Source: an uncultured Opitutia bacterium (lineage in GTDB: Bacteria; Verrucomicrobiota; Verrucomicrobiia; Opitutales; Opitutaceae). Taken from it: a stretch of DNA of 57,720 nucleotides. Positions 8,154 through 16,071 of the stretch are shown here, in pieces. The DNA lies in the NCBI GenBank assembly GCA_903873805.1, contig CAIQQB010000046.1, positions 1 through 57,720 on the forward strand, given 5' to 3'. The notes under the pieces were generated by a model that was given only the letters and a program-made list of their open reading frames with translations, searched no databases and was not told the origin of the DNA. Position 1 is the first letter of the stretch. Each line of letters starts with the position of its first letter. The position numbers were made by a program, and so were the translations under genes.

Positions 8154-9115
8154 ACGCCTTTGCCTATGTGACCGCCCAAACCCCCGAGTCCGCCATCGAA
8201 CTGGCCCGCGACGACGGCCGCTTTCTGGCCGGAGGCATGGACCTGCTCGGCGAACTCAAGGAATCGCTGGCCGCGCCCAAGACGCTCGTCAACGTCAAGG
8301 CCCTGCCCGGCACCGCCGACGTGCAGCTCGATGGCGGAAAATGCCGCCTCGGTGCGAACGTCACTCTGGCCAAGCTGGCCGCCCACCCCGAATTGCGCCG
8401 GGTTCTTCCCGGCCTCACTGAAGCCGCCGCCGAGGTCGGATCGCCGCAGATCCGCCACCGGGCCACCGTCGGCGGCAATCTCGCCCAGCATTCGCGCTGC
8501 TGGTATTACCGTCATCGCGACGTGCACTGCCGGAAGAAAGGCGGCACCCTGTGCTACGCGCGCCAGGGCGAAAGTAAGTTTCACTCGTTGTTCACCGGCT
8601 GCATGTGTCTCAGCCCGGCGGTCTCCAACCTCGCCATCGCCCTCGCCGCCCTCGACGCCCGCGTCATTGTCCAGCGCGGCCGGAGCACCGACTCGCTCAC
8701 GGTGGCGCAGCTCTACGCGAGCGCCTGGAACACCCCGTCGGCCCACAATTCCCTGCAGCCCGGCGAACTGATCCTCCGCATCGAAATCCCCGCTCCCGCC
8801 GGACTCCGCAGCGCCTACCTGCAGCTGAGCGAAAAGAGCGACTTCGACTGGGCGCTCGTCAGCTGCTCCGCCGCCGCGAAAGTCACCGGTCAGACCCTCA
8901 CCGGCGTCCGCGTGGTGCTCGGCGCGGTCGCCCCGATTCCCTGGCAGGTCGACGCGGCCAACGCCTTCCTCGAGGGCAAGCCGCTCACCGACGAAACCGC
9001 CCGCCGGGCCGCCGAACTGATGCTCCGCGACGCCCTGCCGGCCGGTGACAACGCCTACAAGCTGCCCATCGCCCGCGCCCTCGTCCGCCGCACGCTCCTG
9101 CAGTTGGTCGCCTGA
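8150..9115 (+). CDS. FAD-binding subunit with Cys-rich insertion (PaoB-like)
   Basis: This is the FAD subunit of the molybdoenzyme, 321 residues. The FAD PP-loop appears as FLAGGMDLLGELK near residue 25, with the second FAD segment RHRATVGGNLAQHSRC near residue 105. Immediately after that comes a Cys-rich insertion: HSRCWYYRHRD, VHCRKKG, TLCYARQG and FTGCMCLSP. This arrangement corresponds to the extra [4Fe-4S] cluster known in PaoB and is absent from ordinary xanthine dehydrogenase FAD chains. The start overlaps the large subunit stop in an ATGA junction. The order small-large-FAD differs from E. coli paoABC. Confidence 0.92.
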   Translation: MNAFAYVTAQTPESAIELARDDGRFLAGGMDLLGELKESLAAPKTLVNVKALPGTADVQLDGGKCRLGANVTLAKLAAHPELRRVLPGLTEAAAEVGSPQIRHRATVGGNLAQHSRCWYYRHRDVHCRKKGGTLCYARQGESKFHSLFTGCMCLSPAVSNLAIALAALDARVIVQRGRSTDSLTVAQLYASAWNTPSAHNSLQPGELILRIEIPAPAGLRSAYLQLSEKSDFDWALVSCSAAAKVTGQTLTGVRVVLGAVAPIPWQVDAANAFLEGKPLTDETARRAAELMLRDALPAGDNAYKLPIARALVRRTLLQLVA

Positions 9116-9182
9116 GCCGGCGCGGCCGGCCCGCGTTCTGGCTCGCCACCCCGCGCCTCCGGGGTTCATTTCAGCGGCTCCC

Positions 9183-10328
9183 GTGCCACCGCTCGCCACC
9201 GAACTTTTCGACTACCCACTGCCCCCGCATCTGATTGCGCAGACGCCGGCCGCCCGCCGAGACCAGTCCCGGTTGCTGGTCGTGCACCGCGCGGAACACC
9301 GCACCGAACACACCGTCTTTGCCGACCTGCCGCGCTTTCTGCGCGCCGGCGACACGCTGTTCCGCAACAACGCGGCCGTGCTGCCCGCCCGCCTCCACGC
9401 CCGTCGGCCCACAGGGGGACAGGTCGAATGCTTTCTGCTGCGCCCCGCCGGCACCGGTCCTGGCGACGTCTGGTGCTGCCTGGTCAAGCCCGGGAAAAAG
9501 CTGCCCGTCGGCGCGACATTCGCGCCCGCCGACGGCGCCTTCACCGGCGAGATTGTCGCCAAGGATGCCGACGGCTCGGCGATGGTGCGGTTCACCACCT
9601 TGGGCGGCGAGCCCATCACCGCCGTCGCCAATCGGCTCGGCGAGGTCCCGCTGCCGCCCTATATCACCCGGAACGACGGTTCGCAACGGGCCCGGGATCT
9701 GGAGCGCTACCAGACGGTCTATGCGGATACCTCCCGCCAGGTCGCCGTCGCCGCGCCGACGGCAGGCCTGCATTTCACTCCCGAGTTGCTGGCCGCGCTG
9801 GCGCAGCAGGGGGTGCTGACCGCCGAGGTGACGCTCCACGTCGGCCTCGGCACCTTCAAACCCATCACCACCGCCAGCATCGCGGACCACGCGATCCATC
9901 GCGAACGTTATGAACTGCCGGCCGCCACGCAGCTCGCCCTGGCCCAGCCACCCGGCCGTCGCATCGCGGTCGGGACGACAACAGTGCGGAGCATCGAGGA
10001 CTTTTTAAGCACGGGAACCGACGCCGTAAAGTGGAGCGACTTGACCCCAGGCCGCGCTCCGCGCATTGAGGTCACCGCGCTCCACTCCGAACCGCCGCCA
10101 CACCTCGCCGAGGCCGGCATCTTCCTTTATCCGCCCTGCACCTTCCGCGGCGTCGACGCGCTGATCACAAATTTTCACCAGCCCCGCTCCACTCTCCTCT
10201 GCCTGGTGGCCGCGTTCCTCGCGCCAGGCACGACGGAAGGCATCACTTGGCTCAAGGAAATCTATGCCGACGCGGTCGCCCGCGAATACTGTTTCTTCAG
10301 CTACGGCGACGCCATGCTGATCCTGTAA
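9183..10328 (+). CDS. queA: S-adenosylmethionine:tRNA ribosyltransferase-isomerase
   Basis: QueA transfers the ribosyl moiety of SAM to preQ1 in tRNA to form epoxyqueuosine. Family signatures are clear: FDYPLPPHLIAQTPAARRD at the N-terminus, then LPARLHARR, TAGLHFTPELL, HVGLGTF and ITNFHQPRSTLLCLVAAF. The chosen start is GTG 9183, giving 381 residues against a usual 340-370. The frame is open further upstream, but that extension overlaps the previous gene and is low-complexity. No preQ1-type riboswitch was recognised ahead of it. Confidence 0.93.
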   Translation: MPPLATELFDYPLPPHLIAQTPAARRDQSRLLVVHRAEHRTEHTVFADLPRFLRAGDTLFRNNAAVLPARLHARRPTGGQVECFLLRPAGTGPGDVWCCLVKPGKKLPVGATFAPADGAFTGEIVAKDADGSAMVRFTTLGGEPITAVANRLGEVPLPPYITRNDGSQRARDLERYQTVYADTSRQVAVAAPTAGLHFTPELLAALAQQGVLTAEVTLHVGLGTFKPITTASIADHAIHRERYELPAATQLALAQPPGRRIAVGTTTVRSIEDFLSTGTDAVKWSDLTPGRAPRIEVTALHSEPPPHLAEAGIFLYPPCTFRGVDALITNFHQPRSTLLCLVAAFLAPGTTEGITWLKEIYADAVAREYCFFSYGDAMLIL

Positions 10329-10412
10329 TTCCGCCCTAACCTCAGTCATCGCTTGCGGATAGGAGGAGATTGATGCACCGTGGTCTCCTTTCGCACCAAC
10401 CAATAGAAATCA

Positions 10413-11003
10413 ATGAAGCTCACCCGTCCGTCCCTGCTCCTCGCCACCATTCTCGTCGCCCTCGCCGTTCCGGCCCGGGCCGCGGTCGAGACCTACGCCA
10501 TCGACCCGGTTCATTCCTCGGTCGGCTTCTCCATTCGGCACATCTTGAGCAAGGTGCCCGGCTCTTTCACCAAGTTCTCCGGCAACGTGACTGTGGACCG
10601 CGACAATCTCGAAAAGAGCTCCGTCGACGCCACCATCGACGTCGCCAGCGTCAGCACCGCCAGCGAGGCGCGCGACAACCACCTCAAGACGCCCGATTTC
10701 TTCGACGCCGCCAAATTCCCCACCATCACCTTCAAGAGCACCGGCTGGAAGAAGACCGCCGCCGACGCCTATGACATCACCGGAGACCTGACGATCCACG
10801 GCGTGACGAAATCTGTCGTGCTCAAGGCCAAGCTGCTCGGTTTCGGCGCGGGCATGCAGCCCGGGGTCCAACTCACCGGCTGGGAGGCGACCACCATCCT
10901 GAACAAAGCTGACTTCGGGGTCAACGGACCCGCCATGCTCGGCACCATGCTCGGCGACGAGGTGGCCATCACCATCAACATCGAAGCCGATCTGAAGAAA
11001 TAG
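10413..11003 (+). CDS. YceI-family periplasmic lipid-binding protein
   Basis: The product is 196 residues with a signal peptide (SLLLATILVALAVPARA) cleaved before VETYAIDP. The mature lipocalin-like beta barrel shows the family core: IDPVHSSVGFSIRH, then KTPDFFDAAKFPTITFKST, then GDLTIHGVTKSV. YceI proteins bind isoprenoid or fatty chains in the periplasm, but the physiological ligand here is unknown. It follows queA by 84 bases and is closed by a strong terminator hairpin. Confidence 0.93.
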   Translation: MKLTRPSLLLATILVALAVPARAAVETYAIDPVHSSVGFSIRHILSKVPGSFTKFSGNVTVDRDNLEKSSVDATIDVASVSTASEARDNHLKTPDFFDAAKFPTITFKSTGWKKTAADAYDITGDLTIHGVTKSVVLKAKLLGFGAGMQPGVQLTGWEATTILNKADFGVNGPAMLGTMLGDEVAITINIEADLKK

Positions 11004-11035
11004 CCGCTTGCCCATACGCTTTCTTTCCCGCACCC

Positions 11036-11067
11036 AGGACGGCCGCATCCGGCCGTCCTTTCCTTTT
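11036..11067 (+). terminator. rho-independent terminator after the YceI gene
   Basis: A perfect 10-base-pair stem (AGGACGGCCG / CGGCCGTCCT) with a CATC loop is followed by TTCCTTTTTCC. It sits 33 bases past the YceI stop and 16 bases before the next start, so it separates the two transcripts. Confidence 0.85.
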
Positions 11068-11082
11068 TCCAGCAGCCGAACC

Positions 11083-11451
11083 ATGACCACCGACGAACTG
11101 CAGACCTTGATTGAGGACGCGACCGCCGACTACGCGCTGGGCGACAGTGCCATGGCCCTGGCGAAGCTGGCCCGGGCGGCGGAGGCCTGCCCTGATTCGT
11201 TCGAGGCCTGGCATGCGCTGGCCGAGGTCAACTTCAGCCTGCGCCACCTCGACGCAGCGTTGGCCGCCGCGGAGCGCGCCCATGCCCTGCAGCCCGGCGA
11301 CGTCTTCATCAACACCACCCTGTCGCGTGTCTGGATGGAACGCGGCGACAAGACCCGGGCCGAACACTTCGGCGCCCAAGCCAAGATGGGCGGCTGGAAG
11401 GATCAGCTCCGGCAGCCGCCCGGCGCCGGGGGCGGACCCGGGCTCGCCTAG
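11083..11451 (+). CDS. TPR-repeat protein
   Basis: The product is 122 residues from ATG 11083, just after the terminator. Two to three tetratricopeptide helices are visible (YALGDSAMALAKLARAAEACPDS, split here as ALGDSAMALAKL and EAWHALAEVNFSL; then LDAALAAAERAHALQPGD). The final stretch is Gly/Pro-rich. Such small TPR proteins act as protein-binding scaffolds in the cytoplasm. Its stop overlaps by four bases the 3' end of the convergent propeller-like gene. Confidence 0.82.
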   Translation: MTTDELQTLIEDATADYALGDSAMALAKLARAAEACPDSFEAWHALAEVNFSLRHLDAALAAAERAHALQPGDVFINTTLSRVWMERGDKTRAEHFGAQAKMGGWKDQLRQPPGAGGGPGLA

Positions 11452-11804
11452 GCGCCTGCGGCTGCGGCGGACGCCGCTGTGCTTTGTTGTTCCTGCCGCT
11501 GCCGCAGGGCGGCGGGGGGCGGGGCGCTTTGCGGCCCACCGGGCAGCGCCAGCATGGCGATGCCAAATCCGAGTCCCGGCAGGTTGTCCTGCCAGAGCAC
11601 CTGCCCGGTGAAAAGGTCGAGGCAGAACAGTTCGCCCTTGGCATGGGCAAATACTCGCCGGTCGTCCGCGATGAGAGTGACAAAGGAATCGCCGAGCATC
11701 GCTCCCGGCAGGTCCCGCTGCCAGAGCCGCTCCCCCGTGTCGCGGTTCAGGGCCATCACCCGCTTCTTGACCCCAAGCAGCAAAATGGAGGCAGGGCTGA
11801 TCAT
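11448..11804 (-). CDS. short PQQ-like beta-propeller repeat protein
   Basis: The product is 118 residues. It carries one or two quinoprotein-type blades: ASILLLGVKKRVMALNRDTGERLWQRDLPG, with the Ala-Leu-Asn/Thr-Gly-Glu-Trp pattern, and then GELFCLDLFTGQVLWQ. The tail is Ala/Gln-rich. A complete propeller needs six to eight blades, so this is a fragment, a stand-alone short member or a dimerising unit. No signal peptide is seen. It starts eight bases after the stop of the PLDc_N-type membrane protein, so the two are probably one transcript. Its end overlaps the convergent TPR gene. Confidence 0.65.
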   Translation of the reverse strand: MISPASILLLGVKKRVMALNRDTGERLWQRDLPGAMLGDSFVTLIADDRRVFAHAKGELFCLDLFTGQVLWQDNLPGLGFGIAMLALPGGPQSAPPPAALRQRQEQQSTAASAAAAGA

Positions 11805-11811
11805 GGCGAAC

Positions 11812-12039
11812 TTACCGCAAGACACCCGAAGGCGGCGGGATTTTCTGGGCCCGGCCAACGGCAAAATAGATGATCGACCCGATCCAATTGGTAAAAATGA
11901 TGATGAGGATCCAGACGATCTTGTCGTTGCCGCGGAAATCCCCCTTTGCGCAATCCACCAAGGCCCAGACCCAGAAGCCCAGCAGGGCCAGAACGGCCAG
12001 GACGAAAAACGGGATCAGAAAAAACGGAAAGAAAATCAT
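11812..12039 (-). CDS. PLDc_N-domain small membrane protein
   Basis: The product is 75 residues with two membrane helices (FFVLAVLALLGFWVWALVD and VWILIIIFTNWIGSIIYFAVG) joined by a charged loop KGDFRGNDK. This is the layout of the phospholipase D nuclease N-terminal (PLDc_N) family, often found as a stand-alone small protein that is not itself a nuclease. The start at ATG 12039 directly precedes the first helix; the longer frame upstream adds non-homologous sequence. Confidence 0.8.
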   Translation of the reverse strand: MIFFPFFLIPFFVLAVLALLGFWVWALVDCAKGDFRGNDKIVWILIIIFTNWIGSIIYFAVGRAQKIPPPSGVLR

Positions 12040-12344
12040 GGAAGAAGGAAATAAGTTTGGACCGTCGCCAAATGGCCGGGCCGTCATGCCAGCCGCTGCG
12101 GGCGGGATGGAGCAAGTGCGGAGGTGTGGAAGGCATTCATGGCTTCCCATGCAGTCTAGCTCATGGCCGGTCACCGGGATATTACAATTACGTTTTCATC
12201 TTCCACTCTCAGGGCCCCCAGCCCGAAAGTACGATCCAACCAATGGATAAAACTGGCAGATTCCTGCCGTTGCTTGATCAGCCACGTCGCGCGCCCGCTG
12301 CCAGAACCAGCCCAAACGGAACCGCCCAAAACTTGCCTCTTGTC
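12040..12344. other. intergenic stretch with no gene seen
   Basis: This lies upstream of the minus-strand PLDc_N gene and before the palindrome ahead of mreC. AT content rises around 12175-12215, suggesting promoter territory for either direction, but no clear consensus was assigned. Open frames here are short and unconvincing. Confidence 0.4.
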
Positions 12345-12383
12345 CCCACGAACACGTCAACTATTGGTTGACATGTTCGTGGG
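12345..12383. repeat. 39-base dispersed palindrome ahead of mreC
   Basis: The 17-base arms (12345-12361 and 12367-12383) pair with one mismatch around a five-base TATTG loop. An almost identical element lies at 51292-51326 ahead of araF: 36 of 37 compared bases match, including the loop. It is 156 bases upstream of mreC and not downstream of any gene, so terminator function alone does not explain it. Sequence between it and mreC contains further GC-rich inverted repeats, such as GTGGGCG...CGCCCAC near 12427-12453. Confidence 0.85.
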
Positions 12384-12539
12384 ATGGGGCCCGCCGTTCC
12401 GAGGGGTGCTCGTCCGGCTGCTCCCGTGGGCGAACGTTGCGCCCACTCCGCGGCCGGCCGCCAACCGGCGGAGGGGACAGCCGCCGAGCGATTTTCCGTG
12501 CCAATGGGCGGTCGTCTCCGCTAAACACGCAGCTCTGTT

Positions 12540-13394
12540 GTGCTCCCAAAACGCTTCGATCAGGCCAAACCCTTCGTCACCCTCGGTGTAGCCGCCGTCG
12601 CCTGGCTCCTCGTGCCGGCCGTGGTGAAACGCGGTCTGCGTCTGAGCTTCTTCGAAATGCGGGCGCCCGTCGCCGCCACCGCCTCGTTTGTACACGACTT
12701 GCAGGATTTCTGGGCGCTCCGAACGCACTCCAACAACGATCTGCTTGAAGCCGGTCGCCAGACCGCCGGCGTACTGGCGGGCTATGAGCTGAGCGTGCAG
12801 CAGAAGGACCAGCTGCAGGCGGAAAACGAGCGCCTGCACGAATTGCTGAACCTGCCCGCGGAACCCGGATTCCGGTTCGAGCATGCCCGCGTCATGGAGC
12901 GCGACTTTTCCGGATGGTGGCAGCAGCTGACCATCCGCAAGGGCACCAACTACGGCCTCACCGTCGGCGCTCCCGTCGTGTCCGCGGCGGGCGTCGTCGG
13001 CCGCGTGCGCGAGGTCCATGCCTATACCGCCGTCGTCGAACTGGTCAGCAGCCCCGGGGTGCGCATCGCCGCCGTCCTCGAGGGCGACACCCGTCCGATC
13101 AGCTACCAGGGCGGGGACAATCCCGCGCTCGGACCGGCGCGCGGAGTCGTGGATTATCTGCCCGTGGATGTCCTGGCCAGTGCGGCCGCGCCGCGAAAGC
13201 TCTTCACGTCGGGCCTCGGCGGTGTCTTCCCCGCCAACCTGCCCATCGGCCTGCTCACCAGCGTGGAACCGAGCGCCGACGGTCTCTTCAAGACCGGCGG
13301 GGTGCAGCTCGACCCCGGGCTCGCCAGCCTCGCCGAGGTGACCGTGCTCGTGCCGTTGCCTGCGGCGGTGGCACCCGCCTCCGCCCCGCCATGA
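12540..13394 (+). CDS. mreC: rod shape-determining protein MreC
   Basis: MreC is a bitopic membrane protein that links MreB to the lateral-wall synthesis machinery and activates PBP2. The product is 284 residues from GTG 12540. There is a cytoplasmic tail, one membrane helix (FVTLGVAAVAWLLVPAVV), and a coiled coil around residues 60-105 (YELSVQQKDQLQAENERLHELLNL). The beta-domain core follows, with signature segments IRKGTNYGLTVGAPVVS, GVVGRV and ELVSSPGVRIAAVL. The coiled coil plus double beta barrel matches the family. The stop overlaps mreD in ATGA. mreB is not in this window. Confidence 0.92.
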   Translation: MLPKRFDQAKPFVTLGVAAVAWLLVPAVVKRGLRLSFFEMRAPVAATASFVHDLQDFWALRTHSNNDLLEAGRQTAGVLAGYELSVQQKDQLQAENERLHELLNLPAEPGFRFEHARVMERDFSGWWQQLTIRKGTNYGLTVGAPVVSAAGVVGRVREVHAYTAVVELVSSPGVRIAAVLEGDTRPISYQGGDNPALGPARGVVDYLPVDVLASAAAPRKLFTSGLGGVFPANLPIGLLTSVEPSADGLFKTGGVQLDPGLASLAEVTVLVPLPAAVAPASAPP

Positions 13395-13927
13395 CCCGGC
13401 CGCGCCTCCAGATTTTCGCGACCCTGCTGGTCAATTTCATCCTCTGGTCGGCCCTCGCCGAGGCCAATTACATGCTCGGGCCGTGGCAGCTCCGGCTCTG
13501 GCTCGGCGGCCTGCTGGTCGCCCCGTCCGCCCTGCGGCTCGACTTCCAGGTCGGTGCGACGGCGGCGTTCGTCACCGGCCTGGCGCTCGATGCCGCGGCC
13601 CCGGTGGCATTTGGCACGCAGGCCCTGCTGCTGCTCGCGGGGCACGTGTTCCTGTTTCATGTGCGGGACCGGCTCGCCCGCAACGAGAACCTGGTCAATA
13701 TGAGCTCAACCTTGCTCGCCAACCTCGCCCTTTTCCTCGTCCTGTCATTCACCCAGATCGACGCCGCCCCCGCGCCCGGCCGCGCGTGGCTGCGGCTGTT
13801 CGCCGACCTGTTGGCCTCGCAGGTGGTGCTCGCGCTCGTCACGTCCTGGGCCTTTGCGCTGCATGGCCGCCTGTTGCTGGCCGTCGGCGCGGACCTGCGC
13901 CGCGAGCACGGGGGCACTGCCGTCTGA
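13391..13927 (+). CDS. mreD: rod shape-determining protein MreD
   Basis: The product is 178 residues with about five hydrophobic segments (LQIFATLLVNFILWSALA, LRLWLGGLLVAPSALRL, FVTGLALDAAAPVAFG, ALLLLAGHVFLFHV, LLANLALFLVLSF), the usual profile of MreD. MreD is poorly conserved, so its identity rests mainly on position between mreC and mrdA and on the membrane pattern. The start overlaps the mreC stop, and mrdA begins two bases after the mreD stop. Confidence 0.85.
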   Translation: MTRPRLQIFATLLVNFILWSALAEANYMLGPWQLRLWLGGLLVAPSALRLDFQVGATAAFVTGLALDAAAPVAFGTQALLLLAGHVFLFHVRDRLARNENLVNMSSTLLANLALFLVLSFTQIDAAPAPGRAWLRLFADLLASQVVLALVTSWAFALHGRLLLAVGADLRREHGGTAV

Positions 13928-13929
13928 CC

Positions 13930-15891
13930 ATGGCCCATCCGACCCCCGATCTTCCACCGGGCCAGCTCGAGTCGCGCCAGGGCCACGATCCGCATGTGCG
14001 CTTCTTTTACTTTCTGGTCGCCGGCCTGCTGCTGCTGCTCGGAGCGGGCCTCGCGTACCAGCAGCTGTTCAATTCCTCGCTGCGCCAGGACCAGGAGGTT
14101 TTCCAAAGCCAGCGCCGCATCCTCGTGCCGGGTCCGCGGGGCAACATTTTCGACCGCGAGGGCCGCCTGCTCGCCGGCAACCGGCCCCGGTTCGCCGTCA
14201 GCCTGAGCCTCGACGACCTCCACGCCGAGTTCCACCGCGAGTATATCCTCATCCGCAATGCCTACCGCGCCAACGACGACAAGAACCTGCCCAGCGCGGA
14301 TGACATGGCACAGATCGCCCGCGCCACCGTGGTGCAGCGTTACCTCGATTTTGTAAACCAGGCGCTGGGCCGGCAGGCCACCCTCGACCGCAAGGCGCTC
14401 GACCTCCATTTCCGCCAGCGGCTGCTGCTGCCCTACATGCTGATCGAGGATCTTCAAGCGGACGAATACGCCCGGCTCATCGAACAGCTCCCGGTCACGT
14501 CGCCGCTCCAGGTCTATGCCGCCAGTGTGCGCGACTACCCGTTCCACAGCCTCGCCGCCCACACCATCGGTTATGTGTCGGCCAACGAAGGCGCCAGCCC
14601 CGACGCCGACTTCCCCGGCCAGCACTTGACGACCTTGAAAATGAAGGGCTCCTATGGCCGGGACGGCCTGGAGAAACAGTTTGACGCCCGGCTGCAGGGC
14701 GAGACCGGCGGCGCGATCTACCGCGTCAGTCCCGCCGGCTACCGGCTGCAGCCGCCGCTGGAAAAGCGCACGCCGGTGCCAGGCCACGACCTCACCACCT
14801 CCCTCGATGTCGACCTGCAGCTGACCGCGGAGAACGAGCTCGAAGACCGGATGGGCGCGGTGATCGCGCTCGACATCCACACGGGCGAGGTGCTGGTGCT
14901 CGCCAGCAAACCCGGCTACAACCTCCAGGACTTCGTGCCGCACCTCAGCCAGGCCGAAGCCGCCGACATCTACGACCGGGGGGCCTACCTGAACCGCGCC
15001 GTCTCGGGCCTCTACCCGCCCGGTTCCACCTTCAAGATTCTCACCTCGATTGCCGCCCTGCGGTCTGGGGCGCTCACGCCCGACGACCTCATCGCGGATT
15101 GCCAGGGCAAGGTGGTCATTGGCGGCCATACCTTCACCTGCGACAACGGCGAGGGCCATCATGGCGAACTGTCCTTGCGCGCGGCCATCGCCCAAAGTTG
15201 TGACATCTACTTTTATGAAGCCGGCCTCCGGACCAACAAGATCAATCCCGAGGTTCTGGCCGCCGAAGGGCGCCGCTTCCATCTGGATCGGCCGACCGGG
15301 ATCGAATTACCCGGCGAGACCAGCCACATGATCATTCCCGATCCGGCCTGGAAAAAGCGGGAGCAAAACAACGAGGGCTGGTTTGTCGGCGACACGGCCA
15401 ACATGGCGATCGGCCAGGGTTTCGTCCGGCTGACCCCGCTGGGCATGGCGTGCTTTGTCGCCTCGGTCGCGCGCGGTGAGGTCTACACCCAGCCGACGCT
15501 GCTGCACGATCCGAACGCTCCGACCCAGCATCACGAATCCATCGGTCTGACCATCGACCAGCGGACCGCCATCGTGGGCGGCATGGAGGACTGCACCCTG
15601 ACGGGCACCGCCAAGATTCTCGCCACCCCAGCCTTTCAAATCCCCGGCCTGCGGATTGCGGGCAAGACCGGCACCGCCCAGATTCCCGGCAAAAAGGATG
15701 TCGCGTGGTTCATCTGTTTTGCCCCGCTCGAAGACCCGCAGATCGCGGTGGCCGTCGCGATCGAGGGCGATGTTCCCGGGGAAAGCTATGGTGGCGGCAT
15801 GAATGCCTCACCCGTGGCCGCGAAAGTGCTCCGGGTCTGGAAGGCCAAGCAAAGCCATGACTGGCACAGTGTGACTTTTCCCGGACCCTGA
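13930..15891 (+). CDS. mrdA: penicillin-binding protein 2 (transpeptidase)
   Basis: PBP2 cross-links peptidoglycan along the cell side wall. The product is 653 residues. One N-terminal membrane anchor lies around residues 22-45 (FFYFLVAGLLLLLGAGLAY). A dimerisation domain begins with PGPRGNIFDREGRLLAGNRP. The transpeptidase domain has SxxK in PPGSTFK (near residue 365), an SxN-equivalent SCD in AQSCDIYF (near 422) and KTG in GKTGTAQ (near 578). The start ATG 13930 follows mreD by two bases; the open frame further upstream overlaps mreD and is spurious. rodA, often the next gene, is absent here. Confidence 0.95.
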   Translation: MAHPTPDLPPGQLESRQGHDPHVRFFYFLVAGLLLLLGAGLAYQQLFNSSLRQDQEVFQSQRRILVPGPRGNIFDREGRLLAGNRPRFAVSLSLDDLHAEFHREYILIRNAYRANDDKNLPSADDMAQIARATVVQRYLDFVNQALGRQATLDRKALDLHFRQRLLLPYMLIEDLQADEYARLIEQLPVTSPLQVYAASVRDYPFHSLAAHTIGYVSANEGASPDADFPGQHLTTLKMKGSYGRDGLEKQFDARLQGETGGAIYRVSPAGYRLQPPLEKRTPVPGHDLTTSLDVDLQLTAENELEDRMGAVIALDIHTGEVLVLASKPGYNLQDFVPHLSQAEAADIYDRGAYLNRAVSGLYPPGSTFKILTSIAALRSGALTPDDLIADCQGKVVIGGHTFTCDNGEGHHGELSLRAAIAQSCDIYFYEAGLRTNKINPEVLAAEGRRFHLDRPTGIELPGETSHMIIPDPAWKKREQNNEGWFVGDTANMAIGQGFVRLTPLGMACFVASVARGEVYTQPTLLHDPNAPTQHHESIGLTIDQRTAIVGGMEDCTLTGTAKILATPAFQIPGLRIAGKTGTAQIPGKKDVAWFICFAPLEDPQIAVAVAIEGDVPGESYGGGMNASPVAAKVLRVWKAKQSHDWHSVTFPGP

Positions 15892-15962
15892 CCGCCCACC
15901 GGCGCAGACCCCACGCAAACCAAATCCAGTCCCGCAACCCGAAGCTGGTTCCGAATATAAGA

Positions 15963-15992
15963 TTGTCAGACTGGCGGGGCGCGACCTATATT
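15963..15992 (+). promoter_or_regulatory. candidate sigma70-type promoter
   Basis: TTGTCA (15963-15968) and TATATT (15987-15992) are separated by 18 bases in a short AT-richer stretch after the mrdA stop. This would start transcription near 16000. That places the signal-peptide Met at 16072 after a leader of about 70 bases and leaves ATG 16012 almost leaderless. Confidence 0.45.
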
Positions 15993-16071
15993 CGCAAATC
16001 CGTCACGTCCCATGACATTGACCTTACGCGGCTTTGCATTTGATCGGCTGAATTGCATTTTGCGCTGTGAA

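Noticed and set aside
12345..12383. Palindrome ahead of mreC as a rho-independent terminator
   Set aside because: No T-run on either side and no gene ends nearby on the plus strand; kept as a dispersed repeat.
12366..12400. TTGACA inside the palindromes as a promoter -35 box
   Set aside because: No matching -10 element lies 16-18 bases downstream in either copy.
13657..15282. Open frame of 541 codons opposite mrdA
   Set aside because: Antisense to a clear PBP2 gene, low-complexity composition.
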